From IMG/VR virus record IMGVR_UViG_3300046007_004410, positions 1 to 30,448 of that record: DNA of 30,448 nt; one strand, given 5' to 3'. This stretch comes from a virus. Numbering within the stretch: the first letter of the stretch is position 1; the number at the start of each line of letters is the position of its first letter. The position numbers and the translations under genes are program-made. The notes beneath the pieces are model-generated. The model did no database searches. It was not told the origin of the DNA and saw only the letters and a program-made list of their open reading frames with translations. Below, piece by piece: positions 13,299-20,123 of the stretch.

Positions 13299-14156
13299 AT
13301 GTCAGGTGTATCAGGTTCAGACAGAATTAGCAGAGATCAGTTCGATGTAGTATTAAAGGATTACGAAAGTAAAGTCCTAAAACTGATTCCTGGTTATAAA
13401 TGTCTAAGTGTCTCAGGATCGTACAACTCGGACCTATCTAAACAAGACTTTGGTGACATGGACTTAATCGTTCAATTTGACACCCCACTATCTAAAAAAG
13501 ACCTCAAAATGTTGATGGTCAATTTCTTCAATACTTTACCTCATAATGTTGTGTTACCTTTCACTTCAGAAAAATATGCAGGTAAGCGTACATATAACTC
13601 GGGTGAAATAGTTACAATCAATTATCCTCAAGGTAACGGTAAGAGTGTACAAATCGATAACATCATCTCTCTATCTGATACCGAGACTACATTCAAACAG
13701 AAATTTCTTGATATGCCGGCAAATAAACAAGGTCTAATCCTAGGTTTGATAAAAGTAGCCGTTCAACTTGAAGATAATATTGAAGATCGTATAGGTATCA
13801 ACTTTCCATCTATCAGCACTGATGAAGTGTATGAGTTTAACCTTTCATCTGTAGAACTTCAGCTACGCGGAGTCGAGTACAAAATGATCGACAGCAAGTT
13901 TAAACAGTACGGGAAAGAAGTTCTTTGGAGAACACGTGATTGGGATTTTGTCGTCAAATTGCTAGATAAATACAATTTAGATACATCATTTGAAGACCTG
14001 CTTGAACAAGTGAAAGAACTTGTAAAAGACACTCGTGCTAGAACGCGAATTGTAGGTGTGTTCAAGACTATGATTACTGTTAAGTCAGGAGAAGTAGGAA
14101 CACAAAAAGGTCAAGATAAGATTGATTCAATTAAACTAATAGAGACGCTAGTATGA
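13299..14156 (+). CDS. Pol-beta-superfamily nucleotidyltransferase (second of two)
   Basis: The core motif is SVSGSYNSDLSKQDFGDMDL: G40-S41, then D53 and D55, with third acid D120 in SVQIDN. The rest of its 285 residues shares little with the first nucleotidyltransferase, so this is not a recent duplication. The C-terminal region is helical. It resembles phage proteins labelled only as nucleotidyltransferase. It overlaps the NMNAT-like gene by four bases (ATGA), pointing to coupled translation and a possible shared pathway. Ribosome site AAAAGGATAG. Confidence 0.85.
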   Translation: MSGVSGSDRISRDQFDVVLKDYESKVLKLIPGYKCLSVSGSYNSDLSKQDFGDMDLIVQFDTPLSKKDLKMLMVNFFNTLPHNVVLPFTSEKYAGKRTYNSGEIVTINYPQGNGKSVQIDNIISLSDTETTFKQKFLDMPANKQGLILGLIKVAVQLEDNIEDRIGINFPSISTDEVYEFNLSSVELQLRGVEYKMIDSKFKQYGKEVLWRTRDWDFVVKLLDKYNLDTSFEDLLEQVKELVKDTRARTRIVGVFKTMITVKSGEVGTQKGQDKIDSIKLIETLV

Positions 14157-14674
14157 ATTACTTCAAATCACTATGTGAAAACAATGGCAGTGTAGGTTTG
14201 ATGGTTGGTAGATTCCAGCCTCTAACAAAGGCTCACACCCAAATCATTGAGACTATATCAAAAGAGAATGACAGTGGTATTATTTTCTTAGTGAAAGGTA
14301 AAGACTCTTCAAAAGACAAAGAAAAGAACCCATTTGATGTCGATATTCAGCAAAAGCTGTTAAAAGCTGTATTACCCGGGAACATGTCAATTGTAGTCCT
14401 ACCTTCAGGATTTTTCGTTGATTACATCAATGAGCTACCTGAAAGCACATTCAATATATATGCTGGAACTGATAGAATAAAAGCATATGAATCCTTCACC
14501 AAGTACATGGCTGAAGGTAAGACCTTAAGCATTAAAGAGATTGTCAGAGGTGATGATGATATATCAGCCACCAAAGTACGAAACTCTCTAAAAGAAGATG
14601 ATATTGAATCGTTTAAGAAATTGACAGACGCTAGAGTACATAAGTTCTTTGAAGAGTTAAAGGGGTACTTATAA
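14153..14674 (+). CDS. NMNAT-like (HIGH-family) nucleotidyltransferase with capsid-targeting-like start
   Basis: The fold signature is GLMVGRFQPLTKAH (15-28), where TKAH stands for the HxGH-type nucleotide-binding site, and ISATKVR (137-143) is the ISSTxxR motif of the family. It would adenylylate nicotinamide mononucleotide or a similar phosphate, as in phage NadR/NadM-like enzymes. The first 10 residues, MNYFKSLCEN, precede the first strand and resemble the head-targeting leaders on other proteins here. It is coupled at both ends: ATGA overlap upstream and TAATG overlap downstream. Confidence 0.85.
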   Translation: MNYFKSLCENNGSVGLMVGRFQPLTKAHTQIIETISKENDSGIIFLVKGKDSSKDKEKNPFDVDIQQKLLKAVLPGNMSIVVLPSGFFVDYINELPESTFNIYAGTDRIKAYESFTKYMAEGKTLSIKEIVRGDDDISATKVRNSLKEDDIESFKKLTDARVHKFFEELKGYL

Positions 14675-16068
14675 TGGCGGCGTTCGGATATGATGACATT
14701 AAGAAGCATGAAGGCATTTACATGCTTAAGCTCTTACATGATATCAAAGAAAGTAACAAAGTCCTATTAGCGGATAAGTCAAAACCTATTATTAAATTCG
14801 ATAAAACCCTTCAAAAAGCATATGATTACGCTAATGAAGTTAAACTGGGTATGTTATATAGAGTTCTATATAAAGAGCCTGTTTTTACTACTCATATGGG
14901 TGAAAAAATTCTACTAACCAAGATTGAAAAGACTCCTTATTCTATGGGTGACAAAAATAAACCAACCACACAGGAACAAGAAGTAATAACCGCTAACATA
15001 TTTCGTTTATTGCTTTCGAGTTCCACACCTGATTATGAACTGTTTGATGATGCAGTAGAAGAATTACAGAAATTGGTTAAGTTTGATATAAGGTCTAGCA
15101 CTGAATGGTACAAATCATTTAGAGTTCAGTTCGATGAGATCAGAGACTTAACAAAGCTACCTAATAGTACGTTTGATGTGTACAATAGAGACGGTGGGTT
15201 TATGAACTATGTGATAAATCTTGTTAAAGAAGCATACGGCATATCACAAAAAGATGCATGGAACCCGGCAGACATATGGCTAATCAATAGTAGTAGAAAA
15301 CACAAATACGATGAAGAGCTGGAAAATATTCGCAGAGGTAAAGTAGAAGACAAATCACCTGCTAGATTGAATGAATTACTACGTCACGCGTTTAATAAGA
15401 ATGATATAGTAGGTGTATCACTCAAAAAGAATAATGGTAAGAAAGCATTTTATGACCTAGTTAACTTAGAAGTGAAAGACCATAGCAAATACATAGGTAC
15501 ATCATTCAAACATTACAGTATAAACACATCATTTGATGGAAGAAAAAAAGAGTTTGATGTGGTGTCGAGTAACTTAGCTATAGATCATAACGGAACTCCG
15601 TATGACTGTTATATAAGAAGAAATACGGGTGAAAGCATAGGTAGAAACGTTTACGAGTTCACAGGTAAAAATGCTACGGCTCAACTAGGTAAAGTACCAC
15701 TGGATTACCTTTCAAGATATATTAAGGAACAAGGTGGAATGGGTGTTCCAGACCACTCTAAACTACCTAAGACAGTCGAAAAGCTACTATCTGAAAGATC
15801 AAAATGGATTACTAGACTTAAGAGAATTCATTCGTCTAAGCTTATAAAGAACAAAGATAAAAGTTCACCTGAAGAAATTTTTGCCAACATGGTTTCATCA
15901 TACAAAGCAAAAAATGAACTAAATAGCACATCATCTGCGGTGTTTCAGATCATTTTATTCGCTTATACGTTATCTAAAATAAAAAATATAGATGAGTTTA
16001 GCACTGATATATTCTTTGCTTCACAAAAGAAAGGTAAAGAATTTGGACCTTTCGGTAAATTGTACTAA
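14674..16068 (+). CDS. Large protein of unknown function, possible PD-(D/E)xK nuclease-like core
   Basis: A 464-aa soluble protein, translationally coupled to the NMNAT-like gene (TAATG). An acidic residue cluster in QEQEVITANIF (100-110), then WNPADIWLI (196-204, D200) and DIVGVSLKK (244-252, S249-x-K251) follow the E...D...SxK order of some PD-(D/E)xK nucleases. This is a weak, motif-level guess; no family is recognised with certainty. The C-terminal third is basic and helical and ends FGPFGKLY. I recall related large proteins in marine T4-like phages without assigned function. No ribosome site beyond coupling is obvious. Confidence 0.75.
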   Translation: MAAFGYDDIKKHEGIYMLKLLHDIKESNKVLLADKSKPIIKFDKTLQKAYDYANEVKLGMLYRVLYKEPVFTTHMGEKILLTKIEKTPYSMGDKNKPTTQEQEVITANIFRLLLSSSTPDYELFDDAVEELQKLVKFDIRSSTEWYKSFRVQFDEIRDLTKLPNSTFDVYNRDGGFMNYVINLVKEAYGISQKDAWNPADIWLINSSRKHKYDEELENIRRGKVEDKSPARLNELLRHAFNKNDIVGVSLKKNNGKKAFYDLVNLEVKDHSKYIGTSFKHYSINTSFDGRKKEFDVVSSNLAIDHNGTPYDCYIRRNTGESIGRNVYEFTGKNATAQLGKVPLDYLSRYIKEQGGMGVPDHSKLPKTVEKLLSERSKWITRLKRIHSSKLIKNKDKSSPEEIFANMVSSYKAKNELNSTSSAVFQIILFAYTLSKIKNIDEFSTDIFFASQKKGKEFGPFGKLY

Positions 16069-16077
16069 GGAATCATT

Positions 16078-16227
16078 ATGAATGAAGAAACAACAACCGC
16101 AGATATAGCAAATGTACCCACTAGCATGGGTGTCATTAGAAGACCTACATTTAAAGAGTATATCAAGAAAAGAAAGGCTAAGCCTACTAAAGATATAAAT
16201 ACAACAACTACAACGAAAGGAATGTAA
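16078..16227 (+). CDS. Small basic protein, 49 aa
   Basis: Short open frame from ATG 16078 to TAA 16225-16227, with AAGGAATC upstream and a TAATG overlap with the next gene. Residues 17-34 read MGVIRRPTFKEYIKKRKA, a basic segment; the C-terminus is Thr-rich. FKEYI resembles the FKEFL core of capsid-targeting peptides but internally placed. No family recognised. The tight packing supports it being real. The last 30 bases contain a late promoter motif. Confidence 0.6.
   Translation: MNEETTTADIANVPTSMGVIRRPTFKEYIKKRKAKPTKDINTTTTTKGM
16194..16201 (+). promoter_or_regulatory. T4-type late promoter TATAAATA
   Basis: Exact late motif in the 3' end of the 49-aa gene, 33 bp before ATG 16227, the same distance as at 18814-18847. 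It is a good candidate for driving 16227-16529 and the phospholipase-like gene late. Confidence 0.55.
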
Positions 16228-16529
16228 TGTTCTATAAAAACTTAAAAACAGGTGAAATTGGGGAATTAATATACAGTGACAATGAGTTCTGTATATATGT
16301 CTCACTTGAGGAAATTGAGAAGTTGGAAGGTGAACTTAATGGACAAATCTTCTATGGTAACAAGAAAACATTCAAAAAGAGCTGGAAAAAGGCTAAAGTG
16401 ACATGTCCCGGGTTAGAAGATGAAACAAAGAAGCAAATCATTGACATCTTCCTATATGACAGAAGCCACCTACAAGATGAAAATTACACCGATAGACTCA
16501 TTCTACAAACACAATTAATGTACCAATAA
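16227..16529 (+). CDS. Hypothetical protein, 100 aa
   Basis: A small protein beginning with a beta-rich segment (YKNLKTGEIGELIYSD) and ending helical. The C-terminal region has charged residues and tyrosines, with no catalytic motif. Start overlaps the 49-aa gene by one base; CGAAAGGAATG gives a good ribosome site. Next to a phospholipase-like gene; role unknown. Confidence 0.7.
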   Translation: MFYKNLKTGEIGELIYSDNEFCIYVSLEEIEKLEGELNGQIFYGNKKTFKKSWKKAKVTCPGLEDETKKQIIDIFLYDRSHLQDENYTDRLILQTQLMYQ

Positions 16530-16535
16530 TACCCC

Positions 16536-16543
16536 TATAAATA
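16536..16543 (+). promoter_or_regulatory. TATAAATA within an inverted repeat at the phospholipase-like gene start
   Basis: Exact late motif lying in the loop between ATACCC (16529-16534) and GGGTAT (16545-16550). It overlaps the first possible ATG (16543). If it is active, transcription would begin at or after the second ATG (16549), giving a leaderless mRNA. It may equally be chance. Confidence 0.3.
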
Positions 16544-16911
16544 TGGGTATGAATACCATAAGATATCATGATTTAAACGAAATCCAACGAAATGCTTTAT
16601 GTAATGGGTGTGGTGGTAAAGGTGGTTTGATTAACCCACCTGAGTTTCTGTTTAATGCTTCATGTAATCAGCATGACTTCTACTACTGGCGGGGAGGAAC
16701 CGAAGAAGATCGAAAAAAGGCTGATAATGACTTTTACGAGTTCATGAAACAAGACGCGGAAGCTGTAAATAATTGGCTAAAAAGAAAAACGTACAGACTA
16801 ATAGCTTGGACATATTATAAAGCTGTTAGGATTCACGGTAAAAAGTTTTTTTATTACTCTACTAAACAGAGAGATATTGCAGATTTACACGTTATTCTTG
16901 CTATCTCTTAG
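16543..16911 (+). CDS. Phospholipase A2-like protein
   Basis: The core CNGCGGKGG (20-28) followed by ASCNQHDFYYWRGG (39-52) matches the PLA2 pattern in which C-x-x-H-D holds the catalytic dyad (H44, D45), with cysteines C20, C23 and C41. Similar proteins, from memory, occur in many T4-like marine phages. It may act on host membrane lipids during lysis or entry. The start is uncertain: ATG 16543 or 16549, with no ribosome site before either. The 3' end overlaps the terminase gene on the other strand by 27 bases. Confidence 0.75.
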   Translation: MGMNTIRYHDLNEIQRNALCNGCGGKGGLINPPEFLFNASCNQHDFYYWRGGTEEDRKKADNDFYEFMKQDAEAVNNWLKRKTYRLIAWTYYKAVRIHGKKFFYYSTKQRDIADLHVILAIS

Positions 16912-17490
16912 CTGTTTTATAATGTCACTTGTACTCTCAGCATAAAAATTATTCTGAATATTAGTGACATTACCCACTTCAGGTTTGCTTACCTCTTCAA
17001 GTTTTTTCACTCTTGCTACGATATCACCGATATCTTTATATGTGCTACTCAATAATTTCATTGAACTATTAACCACCGAAATTAATTGACTATAACTACC
17101 TACCATTTCGGCGTCGGTGGGATTTATAACAATCTCATTAGTTATAGCGTCAATTACAAGCTTACCTTTAGTAACGGTATCCATCAGTGTAGACCTCATA
17201 GCCATGAAATCAGATTGTAGCATGTCCAATTGAAACATGTCACTTATGTTCATTGTGGGTAGATTTTTAACGTTACTTACTTCAGTTTCAATCACTTCCG
17301 TCATTTCTACTATTTGAGACTCAGCAATGTCAAAGCTCTTGGATATTTTTTCCATCTTAGACACTATCTTTTCAGCTTTAGGTCCGCTTTTTTCTAATGT
17401 CTTCTCTGTCTCTTCTATCTTGTCCTTAGTCTCTTGAACTTCTAAATTGAAATCGAAATTTAAGAAGTCTTCATCTTCTGCTAATGGCAT
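16885..17490 (-). CDS. Probable terminase small subunit, gp16-like
   Basis: A 201-aa, highly helical, acidic protein. The central part, with DFMAMRSTLMDTVTKGKLVI and PTDAEMVGSYSQLISVVNSSM, follows the pattern of the T4 gp16 core (arginine-containing helix, then a helix pair with a V/L-rich interface). N-terminal and C-terminal coiled coils flank it (about 18-70 and 150-175). Small terminases form rings that start DNA packaging. It is last in the minus-strand operon after gp15, the T4 order 15-16, which supports the call. No large terminase is next to it; the operon ends here. Ribosome site AAAGG. Confidence 0.6.
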   Translation of the reverse strand: MPLAEDEDFLNFDFNLEVQETKDKIEETEKTLEKSGPKAEKIVSKMEKISKSFDIAESQIVEMTEVIETEVSNVKNLPTMNISDMFQLDMLQSDFMAMRSTLMDTVTKGKLVIDAITNEIVINPTDAEMVGSYSQLISVVNSSMKLLSSTYKDIGDIVARVKKLEEVSKPEVGNVTNIQNNFYAESTSDIIKQLRDSKNNV

Positions 17491-17501
17491 GTTAACCTTT
17501 C

Positions 17502-18254
17502 TTATGGTGTTTGAGGGTCGTCTATGACCACATCATTTAAGCTATTATTCGAGTTTATTTCTACTGTATCATCGTCGAAAGCATGTTCTTCAATAGTCGT
17601 TACTACTTGTTTATTCGTTACGATATTAGCATACACATGTTCAATAACATTAGCATCTTTAATTGGTAAATATAAGTTTCCTCTAAGTACTAAATCAATA
17701 TCCGCTGTTATGATTCTAACATCGTCATCGGTACCTGTATCTATAGGATACTCATATGTTATTCCGCCTAATTCAATAGGTACTGAGGTAGTCTCTTCAA
17801 AATAGTCAAGTTCTTTGATTCGAATATTCATAGTGGGTCTAAACAAAGGTAGTATTTGTTCTACTATCATTGTTATATCGCTCATTGTTCTAGCCATGAT
17901 ATGTAACGTGTAGTTTAAATTCCACGATACTGAGCTGGGTTGGAACTTTACAGGTTTACCGTTTTCATCATAAAATACTTTTTTTGCATACTTACTGATA
18001 TCTCTTTGAGGTGCTCTATCCATAGAGTTGAATGATAATGCCATTTTAGGTAGCACGTTCTGTTCACCTGCACCAGCATTAGTGTAATCTTGTTCTATAA
18101 GATATATAGCTCGTTCACGTGTAGAAAAGACTATAGGTACATTAATTACTTTGAAGACGGTACCGTCTTCATTGTATCTAGGTACTTCTATATCGTTAAA
18201 TACTTTTAATAAGGAAGTAGTGTACTTCCTTATAGAATTATGATGAAAATACAT
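17502..18254 (-). CDS. Tail sheath stabiliser and completion protein, gp15-like
   Basis: Forms the ring that caps the finished tail and joins it to the neck. The order of segments matches T4 gp15: an N-terminal YFHHNSIRKYTTSLLKVFND with IEVPRYNEDG, then VINVPIVFSTRERAIY, VLPKMALSFNSMDRAPQRD, IVEQILPLFRP and a late DLVLRGNLYLPI. In T4 these read YFYNSSFRRYATLMGDLFSN and IVEQILPYFQP, from memory. Length (250) fits. The last 40 residues are acidic. Between gp19 and gp16 in one operon. Confidence 0.88.
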   Translation of the reverse strand: MYFHHNSIRKYTTSLLKVFNDIEVPRYNEDGTVFKVINVPIVFSTRERAIYLIEQDYTNAGAGEQNVLPKMALSFNSMDRAPQRDISKYAKKVFYDENGKPVKFQPSSVSWNLNYTLHIMARTMSDITMIVEQILPLFRPTMNIRIKELDYFEETTSVPIELGGITYEYPIDTGTDDDVRIITADIDLVLRGNLYLPIKDANVIEHVYANIVTNKQVVTTIEEHAFDDDTVEINSNNSLNDVVIDDPQTP

Positions 18255-18267
18255 GAGTACCCTTAAA

Positions 18268-18780
18268 TTAAGCTACTTTTTCCCAGTGTGAGAATGTGAT
18301 TGTTACTGTAAATTCAGAAACGGTGTCGTTTGAATCGTCAGCTAGATCAACCGAAGTGATGTTTGAAGGCCAGCAGTTATAAAGTTTATAAGCAGATGTT
18401 GTATTGTTTTGCCCATCTAATTGCTCAACTTGCATATCTACCATATATTCACCGTTGTACTGCCAGTTTCTATAGTGACTCTCAACGTCATCTATATTTC
18501 TCATCCAGTTTTCAAATGCGTTTCTGATGTCAAGCGCTTGTGTGTTGTAAAAAGTCACGTCCCATGTAGAACCGTAAGATTTATCACCTGCGATAGGTAG
18601 TTTTCTACCTTGGTTATATACATCAATTACCCCGATTGTAGCTTCAGGGATTGAAGATGCTTTACACAGGATATCCATTTGATCGTCAGAAGGACCCCCA
18701 CCTAAATGATTAAGCTTGATTCTGTACTTATTAGGTCTAGCACCCGCTTTAAGTTCTCTTTTGATATTTTGTAAACTCAT
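18268..18780 (-). CDS. Tail tube protein, gp19-like
   Basis: Major subunit of the inner tail tube. The signature ARPNKYRIKLNHLG, followed by CKASSIPEATIG, GRKLPIAGDKSYGSTWDVTF and the C-terminal EFTVTITFSHWE, match T4 gp19 (ARPNLFQVEISYLG, CKATALPAG, INVAGDRTFDDWTVTV, FEVTLALDYWE, from memory). Length 170 versus 163 in T4. First gene of the minus-strand operon, with AGGAGAG ribosome site and a late promoter (18817-18810 reading leftward). Confidence 0.92.
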   Translation of the reverse strand: MSLQNIKRELKAGARPNKYRIKLNHLGGGPSDDQMDILCKASSIPEATIGVIDVYNQGRKLPIAGDKSYGSTWDVTFYNTQALDIRNAFENWMRNIDDVESHYRNWQYNGEYMVDMQVEQLDGQNNTTSAYKLYNCWPSNITSVDLADDSNDTVSEFTVTITFSHWEKVA

Positions 18781-18809
18781 AAGAATCTCTCCTAGTTATT
18801 TGTTTATTG

Positions 18810-18821
18810 TATTTATAAATA
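18810..18821. promoter_or_regulatory. Bidirectional late promoter TATTTATAAATA
   Basis: TATAAATA reads rightward at 18814-18821 and leftward at 18817-18810, sharing four bases. The whole is within a 14-bp perfect palindrome (18809-18822, GTATTTATAAATAC). ATGs lie at 18847 (plus) and 18780 (minus), about 25-30 bases from each motif edge. No other TATAAATA occurs on the minus strand in the window by my reading. It therefore is the likely only promoter of the gp19-15-16 operon and also fires the baseplate genes. Confidence 0.75.
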
Positions 18822-18846
18822 CTTCAAAACTTATATAGGACTTAAC

Positions 18847-19359
18847 ATGGCAATGCACCCATTACAAGCTACTAAATCGATACTGTGGTATAAAGCCAAT
18901 ACGTTTTTCTTCAATGCTAAACCCACAAAAGGTAGTGATTTATGTGACCCGGATTTATTTGTGGCTTCAGTCAGCAATGTTGAAGTGCCGGATATAGCAA
19001 ACGAAAACTTTGAAGAGTACTATGCAGGGATGTGGTACACTGCACCTGGAAGAAACTCAATATATCAATTGACGGCTACATTTAAGAATCCTGAAGGTAT
19101 AAACTTATATGATAAATTCTCTCAGTATTTAGTAATGACACGTAAAGACTATTTCGACGACATTAAATGGACTCTTCAGGTAGACTCGGAGAACCCGGGT
19201 AGAAGTAGACATAGTATTTTATGGGTCGATAACGCTTTACTAGTGGGTGTAAGCAATATAACATTCGATCACTCATTAGATCAAATATTAGAATTCTCGG
19301 TTACATGGAAGTTCGCGCTGTTCAATGAAGAAGCTGCAATCGTAACCGGTGGACTATAA
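18847..19359 (+). CDS. Tail tube-fold protein, possibly gp54-like
   Basis: A 170-aa protein distinct from gp19 but with the tube protein profile: an early F-x-V-x-V-P loop (VEVPD), an aromatic-rich middle with APGRNSIYQLTATFKNPE (a P-x-R pattern like the gp54 segment before its strand), and a final ILEFSVTWKFALF strand like gp19's closing strand. It may be the tube initiator on the gp48-type cap, or a second tube protein. The domain is single, shorter than T4 gp54 (320 aa). Late motif at 18814. Confidence 0.6.
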   Translation: MAMHPLQATKSILWYKANTFFFNAKPTKGSDLCDPDLFVASVSNVEVPDIANENFEEYYAGMWYTAPGRNSIYQLTATFKNPEGINLYDKFSQYLVMTRKDYFDDIKWTLQVDSENPGRSRHSILWVDNALLVGVSNITFDHSLDQILEFSVTWKFALFNEEAAIVTGGL

Positions 19360-19362
19360 ATA
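19355..19362 (+). promoter_or_regulatory. T4-type late promoter TATAAATA
   Basis: Exact late motif overlapping the stop of the tube-fold gene, 37 bp before ATG 19392. Followed by an AT-rich stretch and AAAGGAATTC. Confidence 0.55.
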
Positions 19363-19391
19363 AATTAAATTAAAGACATGAAAGGAATTCT

Positions 19392-20096
19392 ATGCTACCA
19401 ATAGAAAATTCATATAGTTACAGTACAGTTATAGGTAACGGTACTAAAGTAAAGTTCAGACCTTGGAAGACAAAAGACGAAAAGGCGTTCTTAACATTTG
19501 TAGAATCTACGGATACTGTCACAGATGATGATTTTTTCAATTATCTATTAAAGCCATGTATGGAGAATCCAAACATATATATGACTTCAGCGGACATTCA
19601 GAAACTTTTGATTGAGATCCGTAAAGTATCTATGGGTGAAACATTCGAAATGAAGTTCATTTGTAAGAGTGACACGTGTGGTAAAGTAAATGAGATCGAG
19701 GTTGAATTTGATGATATCGTTGACTACAGATTAGACACTGTTAAAGAGTTCTCTTTACCTGAAGCAGAGATTAAGGTTACTTTCGGTCAGATAAAAAATG
19801 TTGACTTCTTTAAAGAAAAATCTAAGGGTAAATCGGCAATTGAAGTATCATTCATAGAAATGATCCTAAGAATTGAAAAGATCGAATACAAAGGTGAAGT
19901 TTATGATAGCTTCAAATACGATGAAGTGTATCAATTTATAGACAATTTAGACGTTAAGATATTTGATAAACTTATCGCTTATTACAGTGAGAATAAATCT
20001 AATATTAAAATCGAAGGTACATTTAAGTGTGCGTTTTGTAACTCAGATAACGCATTCTATTTTGATGAGATCCCCAATTTTTTAGCGGGATGGTAA
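19392..20096 (+). CDS. gp26-like baseplate protein / tape-measure chaperone
   Basis: A 234-aa protein with the T4 gp26-type pattern (Pfam T4 baseplate family): an early GTKVKFRPWKTKDEKAFLTF, then IRKVSMGETFEMKFICKSD, paired cysteines C82.. CGKVNEIEVEFDDI, and a final CAFCNSDNAF metal-like pair. In T4, gp26 and gp51 are needed to build the baseplate hub. Position right before the tape measure parallels lambda gpG or P2 gpE. Its 3' end has a -1 frameshift signal (20078-20123), so ribosomes would make this protein and a 290-aa extended form. Own late promoter. Confidence 0.82.
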   Translation: MLPIENSYSYSTVIGNGTKVKFRPWKTKDEKAFLTFVESTDTVTDDDFFNYLLKPCMENPNIYMTSADIQKLLIEIRKVSMGETFEMKFICKSDTCGKVNEIEVEFDDIVDYRLDTVKEFSLPEAEIKVTFGQIKNVDFFKEKSKGKSAIEVSFIEMILRIEKIEYKGEVYDSFKYDEVYQFIDNLDVKIFDKLIAYYSENKSNIKIEGTFKCAFCNSDNAFYFDEIPNFLAGW

Positions 20097-20123
20097 GCGA
20101 AGACTCTCTCACTTCGCTTTACC
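20078..20123 (+). promoter_or_regulatory. Programmed -1 ribosomal frameshift signal
   Basis: The zero-frame codons AAT TTT TTA contain T_TTT_TTA (20078-20084), the classic X_XXY_YYZ slip site. After a 7-nt spacer comes a stem of 11 pairs: GGTAAGCGAAG (20092-20102) with CTTCGCTTTACC (20112-20123), one bulged T, loop of 9. The zero-frame TAA (20094-20096) lies in the stem. In -1 frame, reading continues to TAA 20261-20263. Confidence 0.8.

Noticed and set aside
12301-14156. CBASS-type signalling nucleotidyltransferases (defence)
   Set aside because: No effector (nuclease, phospholipase or membrane protein of CBASS type) is linked in a recognisable pair, and similar single genes are, from memory, common in T4-like phages. 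The phospholipase-like gene at 16543 is of secreted PLA2 type, not the patatin-like CBASS type.
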